From assembly GCF_013002715.1 (NCBI RefSeq), contig NZ_JABENB010000003.1:62001-126000 (forward strand): a stretch of 64,000 nucleotides of DNA. Direction: 5' to 3'. This DNA comes from Flexivirga aerilata (GTDB lineage: Bacteria; Actinomycetota; Actinomycetes; Actinomycetales; Dermatophilaceae). This document shows, piece by piece, positions 43,337 to 53,550 of the stretch. Both the position numbers and the translations under genes were made by a program. Every line of letters begins with the position of its first letter. The first letter of the stretch is position 1. The notes below the pieces were generated by a model that saw only the letters and a program-made list of their open reading frames with translations, searched no databases and had not been told where the DNA came from.

Positions 43337-44839
43337 ATGACGAACCCGGAGCACTTCGACGTCGTGATCGTCGGTGCCGGCCTGTCCGGCATCGGGGCGG
43401 CGAGCACCCTGCGGCGCGACCACCCCGACAAGTCCCTGCTGATCCTGGAACGCCGCGAGCGGATGGGCGGCACGTGGGATCTGTTCCGTTACCCGGGCGT
43501 GCGCTCCGACTCGGACATGTACACCCTCGGTTACCGCTTCCGGCCGTGGACCGACACCAAGTCGCTGGCCGACGGCCCGTCGATCCGGCAGTACATCGTC
43601 GACACCGCGCGCGAGTACGGCGTCGACCAGCTGATCCGTTATCAGCAGCAACTCCTCTCCGCGGACTGGTCGTCCCGCGACCAGCAGTGGACCCTGCGGC
43701 TGAGCACACCGGAGGGCGAGCGCGTGGTGACCTGCGTGTTCCTCTACATGTGCAGCGGCTACTACAACTACGACGAGGGCTACACCCCGACGTTCGCCGG
43801 CAGGGACGACTTCGCCGGCCGCATTGTGCACCCGCAGCACTGGCCGGAGGACCTCGACGTCACCGGCAAGAAGGTCGTGGTGATCGGCAGCGGAGCGACA
43901 GCCGTCACCCTCGTGCCCCAGCTGGCGCGCGATGCCGAGCGGGTCACCATGCTCCAGCGGTCGCCGACGTATGTCGCGGCGGTGCCGTCGGTCGACGCGA
44001 TCGGTGACCGGTTGCAGCGGCGCAAGGTGCCGACCCGCATCGCCTACCCGATCCTGCGCTGGAAGAACGTCGCGCGCGGCGTGGGCATCTACGAGTTCAG
44101 CCGCCGCCAGCCGCAACGCATGCGTGCGCTGCTCGACCAGGGCGTCGCCCGCTTCTTCAAGGGCAGCGACTTCGACTACCGCACCCACTTCCGGCCGAGC
44201 TACGACCCGTGGGACCAGCGGCTGTGCGCGGTGCCCGGCGGCGACCTTTTCAAGGCGATCAAGCGCGGCACCGCCGACGTGGTCACCGACACCATCGACC
44301 GCTTCGACGAGACCGGCATCCTGCTGGGGTCGGGCAAGCACCTCGACGCCGACGTGATCGTCACGGCCACCGGGCTCAACCTGCAACTGCTCGGCGGTGC
44401 CGGGCTGTCGGTCGACGGAGCCGAGGTCGAGGCGCCGCAGCACTACGTCTACAAAGGCATGGCCCTCAGCGGCGTCCCCAACTTCGTGATGACGATCGGC
44501 TACACCAACGCATCCTGGACGCTCAAGGCCGACCTGGTCGCCGAATACGTCAGCCGGCTGCTTCGCCACCTCGACAAATCCGGTTACGCGGCGTTCGTGC
44601 CCGAGGTGCCGGCCGAGTCGGCGCGGTGGAAGTCCGAGCCGCTCATCGACCTGCAGTCCGGCTACGTCACGCGCAGCGTGCACCTGCTCCCGCTGCAGGG
44701 TGAGGGCTGGCCGTGGAAACTGCGGCAGAACTACCCCTACGACCTGATGAAGCTGCGGCACGGTTCGCTCACCGACGGTGTCCGTTTCATCACCCGCTCG
44801 ACCGCGAAAAACCCCGAACGAGAGTTGGTTTCGGCATGA
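43337..44839 (+). CDS. EthA-like Baeyer-Villiger monooxygenase
   Basis: A 500-residue FAD/NADPH enzyme that inserts oxygen next to ketones and oxidises thioamides in related proteins. It shows the FAD motif VVIVGAGLSGIGAAS, GGTWDLFRYPGVRSDSDM, the BVMO fingerprint FAGRIVHPQHWP, the NADPH motif VVIGSGATAVTLVPQ, and a C-terminal EthA-like region (VHLLPLQGEGWPWKLRQNY). Length is typical of EthA. It is divergent from an EthR-like repressor and overlaps an SDR gene by ATGA. The physiological substrate is unknown. Confidence 0.93.
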   Translation: MTNPEHFDVVIVGAGLSGIGAASTLRRDHPDKSLLILERRERMGGTWDLFRYPGVRSDSDMYTLGYRFRPWTDTKSLADGPSIRQYIVDTAREYGVDQLIRYQQQLLSADWSSRDQQWTLRLSTPEGERVVTCVFLYMCSGYYNYDEGYTPTFAGRDDFAGRIVHPQHWPEDLDVTGKKVVVIGSGATAVTLVPQLARDAERVTMLQRSPTYVAAVPSVDAIGDRLQRRKVPTRIAYPILRWKNVARGVGIYEFSRRQPQRMRALLDQGVARFFKGSDFDYRTHFRPSYDPWDQRLCAVPGGDLFKAIKRGTADVVTDTIDRFDETGILLGSGKHLDADVIVTATGLNLQLLGGAGLSVDGAEVEAPQHYVYKGMALSGVPNFVMTIGYTNASWTLKADLVAEYVSRLLRHLDKSGYAAFVPEVPAESARWKSEPLIDLQSGYVTRSVHLLPLQGEGWPWKLRQNYPYDLMKLRHGSLTDGVRFITRSTAKNPERELVSA

Positions 44840-45666
44840 AGTCGTTGAAGGACAAGGTCGTCGTCATCACCGGGGCCGGCTCCGGCATCGGTCGCGCACT
44901 CGCGCTGCAGGCGGCCCGCGAGGGTGCCCGTCTGGCGATCAGCGACGTCGACGGCGAAGGACTCGCCGAGACCGCGCGCCTCGCGGAGGCCGCCGGCGCC
45001 CGGGAGGTGCTGACCGACAAGGTCGACGTCGCCGACCGCGCGGCGATGGCCGGTTACGCACAGCAGGTCGCCGAACACTTCGGCACGGTGAACGTCGTGG
45101 TCAACAACGCCGGCGTCTCCCTCACCGGCACCTTCGACAAGCTGCCCTACGAGGACCTCGACTGGATCATGGGCATCAACTTCTGGGGCGTGGTGCACGG
45201 CAGCAAGGAGTTCCTGCCGCACCTGATCGCCTCGGGGGACGGCCACCTGATCAACATCTCCAGCCTCTTCGGTTTGCTGAGTATGCCGGGCCAATCGGCA
45301 TACAACGCAGCGAAATACGCCGTCCGCGGCTTCAGCGAGTCACTGCGCGAGGAGTTGCTGATCGCCAAGGCGCCGGTCGGTGTCACGGTCGTGCACCCGG
45401 GCGGCATCAAGACCGCGATCGCGCGCAACGCCCGCTACGCCGAGGGCGAGGACGGCGAGCGGACCGCGCGGATGTTCGACAAGAAGCTGGCCCGCACCAC
45501 CCCCGAGAAGGCCGCCGAGGTGATCTTCGACGGCATGCGCTCGGGCAAGGCCCGGGTGCTGGTCGGTGCCGACGCCCACCTGCTGCACACGGTGGCCAAG
45601 GTGCTCGGCGCGCGCTACCAGGACCTGGTGGCCCGGCAGTACAAGAAGCTCGGTTCGCGGCGCTGA
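44836..45666 (+). CDS. short-chain dehydrogenase/reductase
   Basis: A 276-residue classical SDR. The cofactor motif is VVITGAGSGIGRALAL, NNAG follows, the catalytic residues are Ser in NISSLFG and Tyr/Lys in SAYNAAKYAV, and HPGGIKT comes later. Translationally coupled to the BVMO, it probably supplies or consumes the ketone/alcohol partner. The same monooxygenase-SDR pairing is common in actinobacteria. Confidence 0.9.
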   Translation: MKSLKDKVVVITGAGSGIGRALALQAAREGARLAISDVDGEGLAETARLAEAAGAREVLTDKVDVADRAAMAGYAQQVAEHFGTVNVVVNNAGVSLTGTFDKLPYEDLDWIMGINFWGVVHGSKEFLPHLIASGDGHLINISSLFGLLSMPGQSAYNAAKYAVRGFSESLREELLIAKAPVGVTVVHPGGIKTAIARNARYAEGEDGERTARMFDKKLARTTPEKAAEVIFDGMRSGKARVLVGADAHLLHTVAKVLGARYQDLVARQYKKLGSRR

Positions 45667-45674
45667 CGCGGGCG

Positions 45675-46802
45675 TCAGCCGCGCCCGAGCTCCTGGCGGG
45701 CGCGGCGGTAGAACGCGTAGGTCGCCTCCATCGCGTCGGCGAACGTCACCGACGGTGAGTGGCTGCGCGTCGAGGTCTTCAGCTGGTCCAGGCCCTCCCG
45801 GTCGACCAGCACCTTGGCGAGGGTGTCGACCATGTCGTCCTGGTCCTCGACCAGCAGTCCCTCGACACCGCTGCGGATGAAGTCGGCGAGGCCGGTGAAG
45901 CGGTAGCCGAGCACCGGCACGCCGGCGCTGCGGGCCTCCAGGGCCGCGATGCCGAACGCTTCCTTGCGGGAGGGCGCGATGAAGAGGTCGGCCTCGTGCA
46001 GCAGGTCGCGGATCTGCTCGGGCGTGCGGTGACCGAGCAGCGTGATCCAGTCGCCGAGATCGAGCTCCTCGATCTGCTTGTTGAGCTCGTCACGCCGCGG
46101 CCCGGCGCCGACGATCGACACCGAAACCGGCGTGCCCGCAGCGACTTTCGCCTTCACCCGCGACATGATCTCGATGAACTCGTCGATCTGCTTGCGCTTC
46201 TTCAGCCGGCCGACGAGCACGATGCGAAACTCCGGCACGCCGGTCTGGTGCTGCGGCGGCTCGGTCGGCTTCCACCAGTCCGTGTCGACCAGATTGGGCA
46301 CCACCGACACGGTCTTCTCCCGCGGGTAGGTGCGCTTGATGTGCCCGGCGATCATGCTGCTGACGCCCGAGTAGACCGGACGCAGGGGAGCAGGGCCGAA
46401 GAAGACCCAGGTGACGAAGCGGTGCGCGACCGCGACCTTCCACCACACCGAGTGCACGGTGACCGCCACGGGGATGCCGCGCTTGTGCGCGGCCCGGGCG
46501 ACATACACCGCGATCGGTGAGGCGACGGTGAAGTGCGCGTGCACCACGTCGACCGGCTCGCGGTCGAGCACCTGGGCGACCATCCGCGCGTTGAGGCTCG
46601 GAAAGGCGATCGTCAGCCAGCGGACCCGCAGCCCGCGGTGCACGTCGAGGCCACCGGCGTCCCCGTTGGGCGGCTTGTTGACCGCGGTGATCACCGAGAC
46701 GTCGTGCCCGTCGGCGCGCTGGGCGCCGGCGAGCATCTCGACCTGACGCTCGATGCCCCCGACGTCGGGAGGGAAGGAGTCGGCGACGTGGACGATCCTC
46801 AT
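45675..46802 (-). CDS. GT4-family glycosyltransferase
   Basis: A 375-residue GT-B transferase. The N-terminal domain opens RIVHVADSFPPDVGGIERQV; the donor domain has VGRLKKRKQID and the EX7E motif KEAFGIAALEA. It probably adds mannose or glucose to a lipid or other acceptor. It overlaps the P450 gene by ATGA and is the downstream partner in that pair. Confidence 0.9.
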   Translation of the reverse strand: MRIVHVADSFPPDVGGIERQVEMLAGAQRADGHDVSVITAVNKPPNGDAGGLDVHRGLRVRWLTIAFPSLNARMVAQVLDREPVDVVHAHFTVASPIAVYVARAAHKRGIPVAVTVHSVWWKVAVAHRFVTWVFFGPAPLRPVYSGVSSMIAGHIKRTYPREKTVSVVPNLVDTDWWKPTEPPQHQTGVPEFRIVLVGRLKKRKQIDEFIEIMSRVKAKVAAGTPVSVSIVGAGPRRDELNKQIEELDLGDWITLLGHRTPEQIRDLLHEADLFIAPSRKEAFGIAALEARSAGVPVLGYRFTGLADFIRSGVEGLLVEDQDDMVDTLAKVLVDREGLDQLKTSTRSHSPSVTFADAMEATYAFYRRARQELGRG

Positions 46803-48076
46803 CGGGTGGCTTCGTCCGGGTGCAGGCGCACCGGCAGGGACTCGACGCCGTAGACGATCGACAGGTCACGGAACTGCAGGTCCTCGGGCCGCGCCGCGAG
46901 CTGCAGGTGCGGGAAGCGGCCCACCAGCCCGAGGAAGGCGGCGCGCAGCTCCATGCGCGCCAGCTCGGCGCCGACGCACCGGTGGAAGCCGTGCCCGAAG
47001 CCGAGGTGGGACGGCCGCTCGACGCTCGGGTCGAGGCGGTCGGCGTGGGCGCCGAGCGCCGGGTCCCGGTTGGCGCCGGACAGCGACACGATCACCACGT
47101 CGCCCTTGGCGATCTTCTTGCCGTAGAGCTCGAGGTCGGCCTTGGCGAAGCGGGGGAAGGAGATCTGCACGACCGCCAGGTAGCGCAGCAACTCCGCGAC
47201 GACGTCGTCGACCCGGTCCGGCCGTCCGGCCTCGGCGTAGCAGTCGGGGTCGCGCAGCAGGGCCAGCGTGCCGAGGGAGAGCATGCTCGCCGAGGTCTCG
47301 TAGCCGCCGGTGAAGACGCCGTCGGCGAGCCCGCCGAGCTCCTCGTCGCTGACCTCGTCACCGAGGTCGCGGATGATCTGGCCGATCAGCCCGTCGCCGG
47401 GCTCGGCGCGCTGACGGCGCACCGCCTCCTCCAGGAACGTGCGCGACTCCGACATGGCGCCGAACACGCCGGCGCCGCCCTCGGCGATGTCGAAGCGGGC
47501 GTGGCCGAGGGCGCGGAAGCGCTCGCGGTCCTCGACCGGCAGTCCCAGCAGCTCGCAGATCACGAGGAAGGGGATCGGGAAGGCGAACTCCTGCACCAGG
47601 TCCACGACCGGGCCGGCGGCCTCCATCGCGTCGAGGCGTTCCTGCACGATGCGGTCGATCACCGGCTGCAGGTGCTGCAGTCGCCGCACGGTGAACTCCG
47701 GGGTGAGGATCTTGCGCAACCGGGTGTGCTCGGGCGGGTCGGTGAAGCCGAGGCCGCCGATGGTGACGTCGGCGCCCATGCCGAGCATCGGGCGGATGTC
47801 GGTGGAGTAGCTGGAGGTGTCGGCGAGCACCGACTTGGCCTCCTCGTAGCCGCTCACCACCCACACGTTGATGCCGAGCACCCGGCGCATCCGGTGCACC
47901 GGCTCCTTGGCACGCATGGTCGCGAGTGCGGGCAGCGGGTCGAGGCCGTCGCGGCGCAGCGGCATGGTGAGCTTCTTGGGCAACACGCCCAGGCCGGAAA
48001 TGCCTGACGATCGTCCAGTGGCGGTGGACAGTAGCCGCTGACCGACCCACTTGCGGATCGTGGCGGTGGCAGTCAT
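46799..48076 (-). CDS. cytochrome P450
   Basis: A 425-residue soluble P450. The haem ligand Cys is in FGHGFHRCVGAELARMEL, the ExxR in VAELLRYLAV, and the I-helix is GVFTGGYETSASML, where the usual acid-Thr pair reads YETS. ATG 48076 follows GGAGAG. The substrate is unknown; its coupling to a glycosyltransferase suggests hydroxylation then glycosylation of one molecule. No ferredoxin gene is adjacent. Confidence 0.92.
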   Translation of the reverse strand: MTATATIRKWVGQRLLSTATGRSSGISGLGVLPKKLTMPLRRDGLDPLPALATMRAKEPVHRMRRVLGINVWVVSGYEEAKSVLADTSSYSTDIRPMLGMGADVTIGGLGFTDPPEHTRLRKILTPEFTVRRLQHLQPVIDRIVQERLDAMEAAGPVVDLVQEFAFPIPFLVICELLGLPVEDRERFRALGHARFDIAEGGAGVFGAMSESRTFLEEAVRRQRAEPGDGLIGQIIRDLGDEVSDEELGGLADGVFTGGYETSASMLSLGTLALLRDPDCYAEAGRPDRVDDVVAELLRYLAVVQISFPRFAKADLELYGKKIAKGDVVIVSLSGANRDPALGAHADRLDPSVERPSHLGFGHGFHRCVGAELARMELRAAFLGLVGRFPHLQLAARPEDLQFRDLSIVYGVESLPVRLHPDEATR

Positions 48077-48324
48077 GGAAGGCTCTCCTGGCTCAACGAG
48101 GCGGCGCAGTCTGCGGGGTCGAAGGCCCGTGAGATGGTCGGGCGGCGGCGTAGCTCGCCACCGGTGTGCCGTTCGCGGCCCCGATCCCACGAACACGGTT
48201 CACCCTTAAAGGTAACGGACGCCGAGCGGTAGGTCGTGCACGGCACGCGCGGGCCGCACGGCGTGGCAGTTAATCTTTGCGTCGTGTTCAAGCAGCAGTT
48301 GCGTTGGCGTGGCGGTGCGGCCCG

Positions 48325-49467
48325 GTGAGTCCTGGTGATGCCGAGCCGCGCATGGGTGCTCGATTCGGGCACTACACGCTGCGTGAGGTGATCGGCCGCG
48401 GCGGCATGGGGCAGGTCGCCCGGGCGACCGACACCCGGCTCGGGCGGGACGTGGCCCTCAAGGTGATGAACCTCGACGTCGCCACCCACGCCGACTACCG
48501 CGCCCGCTTCCAGCGCGAGGCCGAGATCGTCGCGCGGCTCACCGACCCGCACGTGATCCCGATCCACGGGTATGGCGAGATCGACGGCCGGCTCTACCTC
48601 GACATGCGCCTGGTCGAGGGCCGCAACCTGGCGCAGCTGCTCGCGATGGGGCAACTCGAGGTGTCCCGCGTGCTCGACATCCTCGGTCAGATCGCCGATG
48701 CGCTCGAGTCCGCCCATCGTGCGGGTCTGGTGCACCGCGACGTGAAACCCTCCAACATCCTGGTCGACCCGCGCGGGTTCACCTACCTGGTCGACTTCGG
48801 CATCGCGGCGACGCCGGGGGAGGGCGACGTCACCGGCGAGGGGGAGGTCGTCGGCAGTGCCGCCTACATGGCGCCCGAGCGCTTCGGGCAGTCGCCGCGG
48901 GCCGACGCGCGCAGCGACGTCTACTCACTCGCCTGCGTGCTCTACCAGGCGCTCACCGGCAGCAAGCCGTTCCCGGGGCCGGACACCGCCGCAGTCATCG
49001 CGGCGCACCTGCGCACCCCGCCGCCGCCGCTGCGGCGGCGCCGTCCCGACCTGCCGGTGGCGCTCGACCGCGTCGTCGCGCGGGGGATGGCCAAGCGACC
49101 GGCCGACCGGCCGGCGACCGCGGGGGAGCTGATGCGGGCGGCGAAGGCCGCGATGGCGGCACCTGCTCCTGCTCCTGCTCCTGTTACTGGTCCGCCCGCC
49201 CCGGGCGTCCCACCGGCTCGGCCGGTGCCGCGATCGGCTGCACCGCGACCGTCCGCACGGCCTGCTACTCCGGCCGCACGACCGCATCCGCCGCAGGCGG
49301 TGCGGATGCCGCAACCTGCCGGGCCGGCGCCGACCGCCGCATCGCCGGCAGCGTCGTCCGCCGCGTCCTCGGCGGCCCACTCACCGACGTCGACGCGTTG
49401 GTTGCTGCTCGGCGCGATCGCCGTCGTCGTCTTCATCGTGCTGCTCATCGCCCTGGTGCTCGGCTGA
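48325..49467 (+). CDS. membrane-anchored Ser/Thr protein kinase (PknB-like)
   Basis: A 380-residue eukaryotic-type kinase from GTG 48325. Glycine loop IGRGGMGQVARATD, ATP Lys in VALKVM, HRDVKPSN, DFGIA and APERF are intact. The C-terminal third is a Pro/Ala-rich linker and one transmembrane helix ([21 protein letters not shown] region) with essentially no extracytoplasmic sensor domain. Its last 87 bp overlap the 3' end of the opposite-strand GT87 gene. Confidence 0.88.
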   Translation: MSPGDAEPRMGARFGHYTLREVIGRGGMGQVARATDTRLGRDVALKVMNLDVATHADYRARFQREAEIVARLTDPHVIPIHGYGEIDGRLYLDMRLVEGRNLAQLLAMGQLEVSRVLDILGQIADALESAHRAGLVHRDVKPSNILVDPRGFTYLVDFGIAATPGEGDVTGEGEVVGSAAYMAPERFGQSPRADARSDVYSLACVLYQALTGSKPFPGPDTAAVIAAHLRTPPPPLRRRRPDLPVALDRVVARGMAKRPADRPATAGELMRAAKAAMAAPAPAPAPVTGPPAPGVPPARPVPRSAAPRPSARPATPAARPHPPQAVRMPQPAGPAPTAASPAASSAASSAAHSPTSTRWLLLGAIAVVVFIVLLIALVLG

Positions 49468-50676
49468 CGCCTGCGGCAGCAGACTCTGCCGCCATACATA
49501 GAGGCAGAGGCCCACGGTGACGGCCAGGAGCATGACGTTGCGCACGACGAGCAGCCACACCGACAACGCGGCCGGCGGCGTCGCGATCATCGCGTTGTAG
49601 TGCACCGGGTAGAGCTGCTGGGTGGTGAGCGCGATGAGCAGCAGAGCCCCCATCAGCACGCGCGGGGCGAGCACCCGGGGCCAGGTGGCCAGCACGAGCG
49701 CCGCCGGCGGGGCGATCCACAGCAGATATTGCGGGCTGAACGTCTTGTCGGTGACCACGATCAGGCAGATCACCGCCAGGCAGAGCCAGGCGGTCAGCTC
49801 GGGGCGCTCGTGCCGGACCCGGAAGCAACGCCACCAGAGGAAGGCGATGACGAGGATCGCGACCCCGATCAGGGCGGTCGCGGTGTGCTGCGCGGCGGCG
49901 GTCCACGGGCCGTTGATCTCCCACGCGTTGTGCGCGTATTCCACCCGCCAGCGGTCCGGATGCCGCAGCCGGTCGAACATCAGCGGCGTGGCGACCAACG
50001 ACTCGACCTGCAGGCCACGGTCGCGCTGCCACGTCAGCGGCGAGAGCGTGCGCTCGACACCTGCGAACACCATCGAGACGTCGACCAGCACCACGACCGT
50101 CAGCGCTGCCGCGGCGGCCGAGCGACGGAGCTGCTGCCCGCGGGTGGCGAGCATGGGCACCAGCACGATCGGCCACAGTTTGAAGGCGAACCCCAGCGCG
50201 GCGGAGATGCCGGCCCGGATCGGGGCACGGGCCGACAGGCCGATGGCGACGGCCGCGAAAACGCCTGGCAACAGATCGAAACGGAAGATCAGCAGCGGAC
50301 CGAGGCACAGCCCGAAACCGATCCAGGCGAAGGCGCCGAGGTAGTCACGCGAGCGCCGGCCGAGGTGCACCAAGTAGGCGGTGAAGAGCAGGTCGACGAG
50401 CAGCATGGTGGCGACGAACAGCTGGCGGAAACGGTCGCCGTCGGTGCCGGCGATCAGGTGCATCGGCCACATCAGGGCGACGACCGGAGTGGGGTACTCG
50501 GTGAGCATCCGGGTGATGTCGTGCTGCTGCAGGACGTCGCTGAAATAGCCGATGTCGCCGTCGATGTCGGTCTCCCGGCGATGGATCAGCAGCAACGCGC
50601 CGCGGCTCGCCAGCCAGAGCACGGCGATCAGCCCCGCCATCCGCAGCTGCCCGGTGTCGCGCGATCGTTCCCCCAT
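49381..50676 (-). CDS. GT87/DUF2029-type polyprenol-linked mannosyltransferase-like protein
   Basis: A 431-residue polytopic protein (about ten helices). The early acidic loop [15 protein letters not shown], then [12 protein letters not shown], and late [15 protein letters not shown] are typical of GT-C enzymes of the GT87 group that use decaprenyl-phospho-mannose for lipoglycan elongation. The C-terminal tail is highly charged. Start ATG 50676. It overlaps the kinase gene antisense at its 3' end. Confidence 0.8.
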   Translation of the reverse strand: MGERSRDTGQLRMAGLIAVLWLASRGALLLIHRRETDIDGDIGYFSDVLQQHDITRMLTEYPTPVVALMWPMHLIAGTDGDRFRQLFVATMLLVDLLFTAYLVHLGRRSRDYLGAFAWIGFGLCLGPLLIFRFDLLPGVFAAVAIGLSARAPIRAGISAALGFAFKLWPIVLVPMLATRGQQLRRSAAAAALTVVVLVDVSMVFAGVERTLSPLTWQRDRGLQVESLVATPLMFDRLRHPDRWRVEYAHNAWEINGPWTAAAQHTATALIGVAILVIAFLWWRCFRVRHERPELTAWLCLAVICLIVVTDKTFSPQYLLWIAPPAALVLATWPRVLAPRVLMGALLLIALTTQQLYPVHYNAMIATPPAALSVWLLVVRNVMLLAVTVGLCLYVWRQSLLPQASAEHQGDEQHDEDDDGDRAEQQPTRRRR

Positions 50677-50761
50677 GCCGGGCAACCCTAATCGTCACCC
50701 ACCGACTAGCCTGAGCCCGCTGCAATTCCCGCCCGCATCAGCTCCCCGAAGGAGAACACCC

Positions 50762-52741
50762 TTGTCCGCCGAGCAAGACTCGACCACCGCCGCTGGACAG
50801 CGGGTCGACACGCCGACGACCGGTACCGAGCTGTTCGGTGGCGACCGTCGCATCGTGGCGATGAGGGTCGACGGTGAGCTGCAGGATCTCTTCCGTGAGG
50901 TGCCCGCCGGTGCCAGCGTCGAGCCGGTGCCGGTCGACTCCCCGGACGGCGTCAATGTGTTGCGCCACTCGACCGCACACGTGCTCGCGCAGGCCGTGCA
51001 GCAGGTCAACCCGGACGCCAAGCTCGGGATCGGCCCGCCGATCACCGACGGTTTCTACTACGACTTCGACGTCGAGACGCCGTTCACCCCCGAGGACCTC
51101 AAGGCCCTCGAGAAGGCGATGCAGAAGATCATCAACGAGGGGCAGACCTTCCACCGGCGTGAGATCTCCGACGCCGACGCCCGGACCGAACTCGCCTCGG
51201 AACCCTACAAACTCGAGCTTATCGGGCTGAAGTCGAAGGCCGGCGAAGCCGCGGAGGGCGCCGACGCGGAGGTCGGCGAGGGCGGCCTCACCATCTACGA
51301 CAACGTGCGCCGCGACGGCACCGTCGCCTGGGGCGACCTGTGCCGCGGGCCGCACCTGCCGTCGACCAAGCTGATCGGCAACGCGTTCAAGGTGATGCGG
51401 TCGGCCGCGGCATACTGGCGCGGCTCGGAGAAGAACCCGCAGCTGCAGCGGATCTACGGCACCGCGTGGCCGAGCAAGGAGGAGCTGAAGGCCTACCTCG
51501 ACCGCCTGGCCGAGGCCGAGAAGCGCGACCACCGCAAGCTGGGTGCCGAGCTCGACCTGTTCAGCTTCCCCGAGGAGCTCGGGTCGGGGCTGCCGGTCTT
51601 CCACCCCAAGGGCGGGGTCATCAAGCGGGAGATGGAGGACTACGTCCGCCGCCGGCACATCGAGGAGGGCTTCCAGTATGTCGGCACCCCGCACATCTCC
51701 AAGGACGGCCTCTTCCACACCAGTGGACACCTGCCCTACTACGCCGAGACGATGTTCCCGGGCATGGAGCTGGAGGGCGCGCAATATCGCCTCAAGGCGA
51801 TGAACTGCCCGATGCACAACCTCATCTATTCCTCGCGCGGCCGCTCCTACCGCGAACTGCCTTTGCGTTTCTTCGAATTCGGCTCGGTCTACCGCTACGA
51901 GAAGTCGGGCGTGGTGCACGGCCTCACCCGCGTGCGCGGTATGACGCAGGACGACTCGCACTCCTACGTCACCGCCGAGCAGGCACCCGGCGAGATCCGG
52001 CACCTGCTGGGCTTCGTGCTGTCGCTGCTGCGCGACTTCGGTCTCGACGACTTCTACCTGGAGCTGTCGACCCGCGACACCGAGGGCGACAAGAAGGACA
52101 AGTTCATCGGCACCGACGAGCAGTGGGAGACCGCGACCGCGATCCTGGAGCAGGTCGCCACCGAGTCCGGCCTGGAGCTGGTGCCCGACCCGGGCGGTGC
52201 GGCGTTCTACGGCCCGAAGATCTCGGTGCAGGCGCGCGACGCGATCGGGCGCACCTGGCAGATGTCGACCATCCAGTACGACTTCAACCAGCCGCACCGC
52301 TTCGGGCTGGAGTTCCAGGCCTCGGACGGCAGCCGGCAGGAGCCGGTGATGATCCACTCGGCGAAGTTCGGGTCCATCGAGCGCTTCCTCGGGGTGCTCG
52401 TCGAGCACTACGCGGGCGCCTTCCCGCCCTGGCTGTCGCCGGTGCAGGTCCTCGGGGTGCCGGTCGCGGAGGAGTTTGCGCCATACCTGCAGGACGTGTT
52501 GGACACCTTGCAGGAGAAGGGGATTCGCGTCGAGCTGGACGACTCCGACGACCGCTTCCCGAAGAAGATCCGCAACGCCAGCAAGTCCAAGGTGCCGTTC
52601 GTGCTGATCGCCGGCGACGAGGACCGCACGGCAGGCGCGGTGTCCTTCCGCTACCGCGACGGCTCGCAGCGCAACGGTGTGCCGGTCGCCGAGGCGGTCG
52701 AGGAGATCCAGGCCGCGATCGCCGACAAGCGACAGGTCTGA
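50762..52741 (+). CDS. thrS: threonyl-tRNA synthetase
   Basis: A 659-residue class II synthetase charging tRNA-Thr. Editing-domain motif is [12 protein letters not shown] with [10 protein letters not shown]; catalytic features include MNCPMHN (zinc Cys), [13 protein letters not shown] (motif 2) and [13 protein letters not shown] (motif 3). The C-terminal anticodon domain has [11 protein letters not shown]. The start is TTG 50762 after AAGGAG. The upstream gap is too short for a T-box. It is the first gene of a block resembling mycobacterial Rv2614c-Rv2606c. Confidence 0.96.
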   Translation: MSAEQDSTTAAGQRVDTPTTGTELFGGDRRIVAMRVDGELQDLFREVPAGASVEPVPVDSPDGVNVLRHSTAHVLAQAVQQVNPDAKLGIGPPITDGFYYDFDVETPFTPEDLKALEKAMQKIINEGQTFHRREISDADARTELASEPYKLELIGLKSKAGEAAEGADAEVGEGGLTIYDNVRRDGTVAWGDLCRGPHLPSTKLIGNAFKVMRSAAAYWRGSEKNPQLQRIYGTAWPSKEELKAYLDRLAEAEKRDHRKLGAELDLFSFPEELGSGLPVFHPKGGVIKREMEDYVRRRHIEEGFQYVGTPHISKDGLFHTSGHLPYYAETMFPGMELEGAQYRLKAMNCPMHNLIYSSRGRSYRELPLRFFEFGSVYRYEKSGVVHGLTRVRGMTQDDSHSYVTAEQAPGEIRHLLGFVLSLLRDFGLDDFYLELSTRDTEGDKKDKFIGTDEQWETATAILEQVATESGLELVPDPGGAAFYGPKISVQARDAIGRTWQMSTIQYDFNQPHRFGLEFQASDGSRQEPVMIHSAKFGSIERFLGVLVEHYAGAFPPWLSPVQVLGVPVAEEFAPYLQDVLDTLQEKGIRVELDDSDDRFPKKIRNASKSKVPFVLIAGDEDRTAGAVSFRYRDGSQRNGVPVAEAVEEIQAAIADKRQV

Positions 52742-52776
52742 CCCGGAACTCGCCCGCCGTGCCGTGAGTTGGAGCA

Positions 52777-52818
52777 GGTGCAGCCCCCACCGGACTCGAG
52801 GCCCTTGGGGGCTGCACC
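52777..52818 (+). terminator. hairpin downstream of thrS
   Basis: GGTGCAGCCCCCA (52777-52789) pairs perfectly with TGGGGGCTGCACC (52806-52818) around a 16-nt loop. It starts 36 bp after the thrS stop; a likely terminator. Confidence 0.7.
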
Positions 52819-52974
52819 AGGTCTGCGCGAACTGCACCAACACGCAACAGTCCGGCATCTTCGGGCCCGTCGTCGCCCGGATCTCGGCGAGCCTCAGGGA
52901 GTCGTCGGCCTCGATTGCGATGCGTGCGACACCCAGCCTGGTGAGCGCGTCGTCAACCTGAGCGGACGCGAGGA

Positions 52975-53469
52975 TCAGCCGCCGCTGGTGTAGTAGGTGA
53001 TGTCCCAGTGGCTGCCCTCGTCGCAGTAGAGGTTGCCGGAGGCGGCCTTCCACTGCGGATAGCCGTCACCGCGCAGGCCGATGTAGGTGAACGAGTTCTT
53101 GATGTAGCTGTTGATGCAGGTGTTCTTGGAGATGTCGGCCTTGTAGCCGTTGTAGTGGCTGTAGGTGCCCGAGGCGTGACCGACCTCGGTGCCGCCGGTG
53201 ACGTTGATCGCGCAGCCGCTCGCCCGCTTCAGGGTGATCAGGCCGCTCACCGTCGTCTGGTTGATCTGCTCGAACGAGGTGCAGCTGGAGTTGCTGCGGG
53301 TCGTGCAGCCACCGCTGGAGGACCAGGTGATGCCGGCCGATCGCAGCTGCGAGGCCGCGGACGACTGACTGAGTTTGGTGACGGCGGAGGCCGGTCCGGC
53401 CGAGATCGCAAGGGTCGCGGCGGCAAGGCCGGCGACCGCCGTCGCGTGCAGAATCGTGGGTGTGCGCAT
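52975..53469 (-). CDS. secreted protein with M15-like metal-site motif
   Basis: A 164-residue exported protein with signal peptide (about 1-29, ending PASA). The mature part has four or more cysteines (GGCTTRSNSSCTSF, ASGCAINV, KNTCINS). SHYNGYKADI and EGSHWDITYY resemble the H-x6-D and HWD zinc-ligand pattern of D-Ala-D-Ala peptidases (M15), though the fold assignment is tentative. It is widespread in Streptomyces-like genomes as hypothetical. ATG 53469 chosen by the signal peptide. Confidence 0.75.
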   Translation of the reverse strand: MRTPTILHATAVAGLAAATLAISAGPASAVTKLSQSSAASQLRSAGITWSSSGGCTTRSNSSCTSFEQINQTTVSGLITLKRASGCAINVTGGTEVGHASGTYSHYNGYKADISKNTCINSYIKNSFTYIGLRGDGYPQWKAASGNLYCDEGSHWDITYYTSGG

Positions 53470-53550
53470 GCCCGGATTGAAGCAGTGCGTTGGTAAACGC
53501 CGGGTCGAGTGCAGTACAGGATTCGGCAAAGGTATGGCGCGTGCTCCCGA

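Noticed and set aside
50677..50761. T-box leader for thrS
   Set aside because: Only 85 bp separate the genes and no specifier or T-box sequence is seen.
50738..53053. 771-codon open frame antisense to thrS
   Set aside because: It is the mirror of a highly conserved gene in GC-rich DNA and has no recognisable domain.
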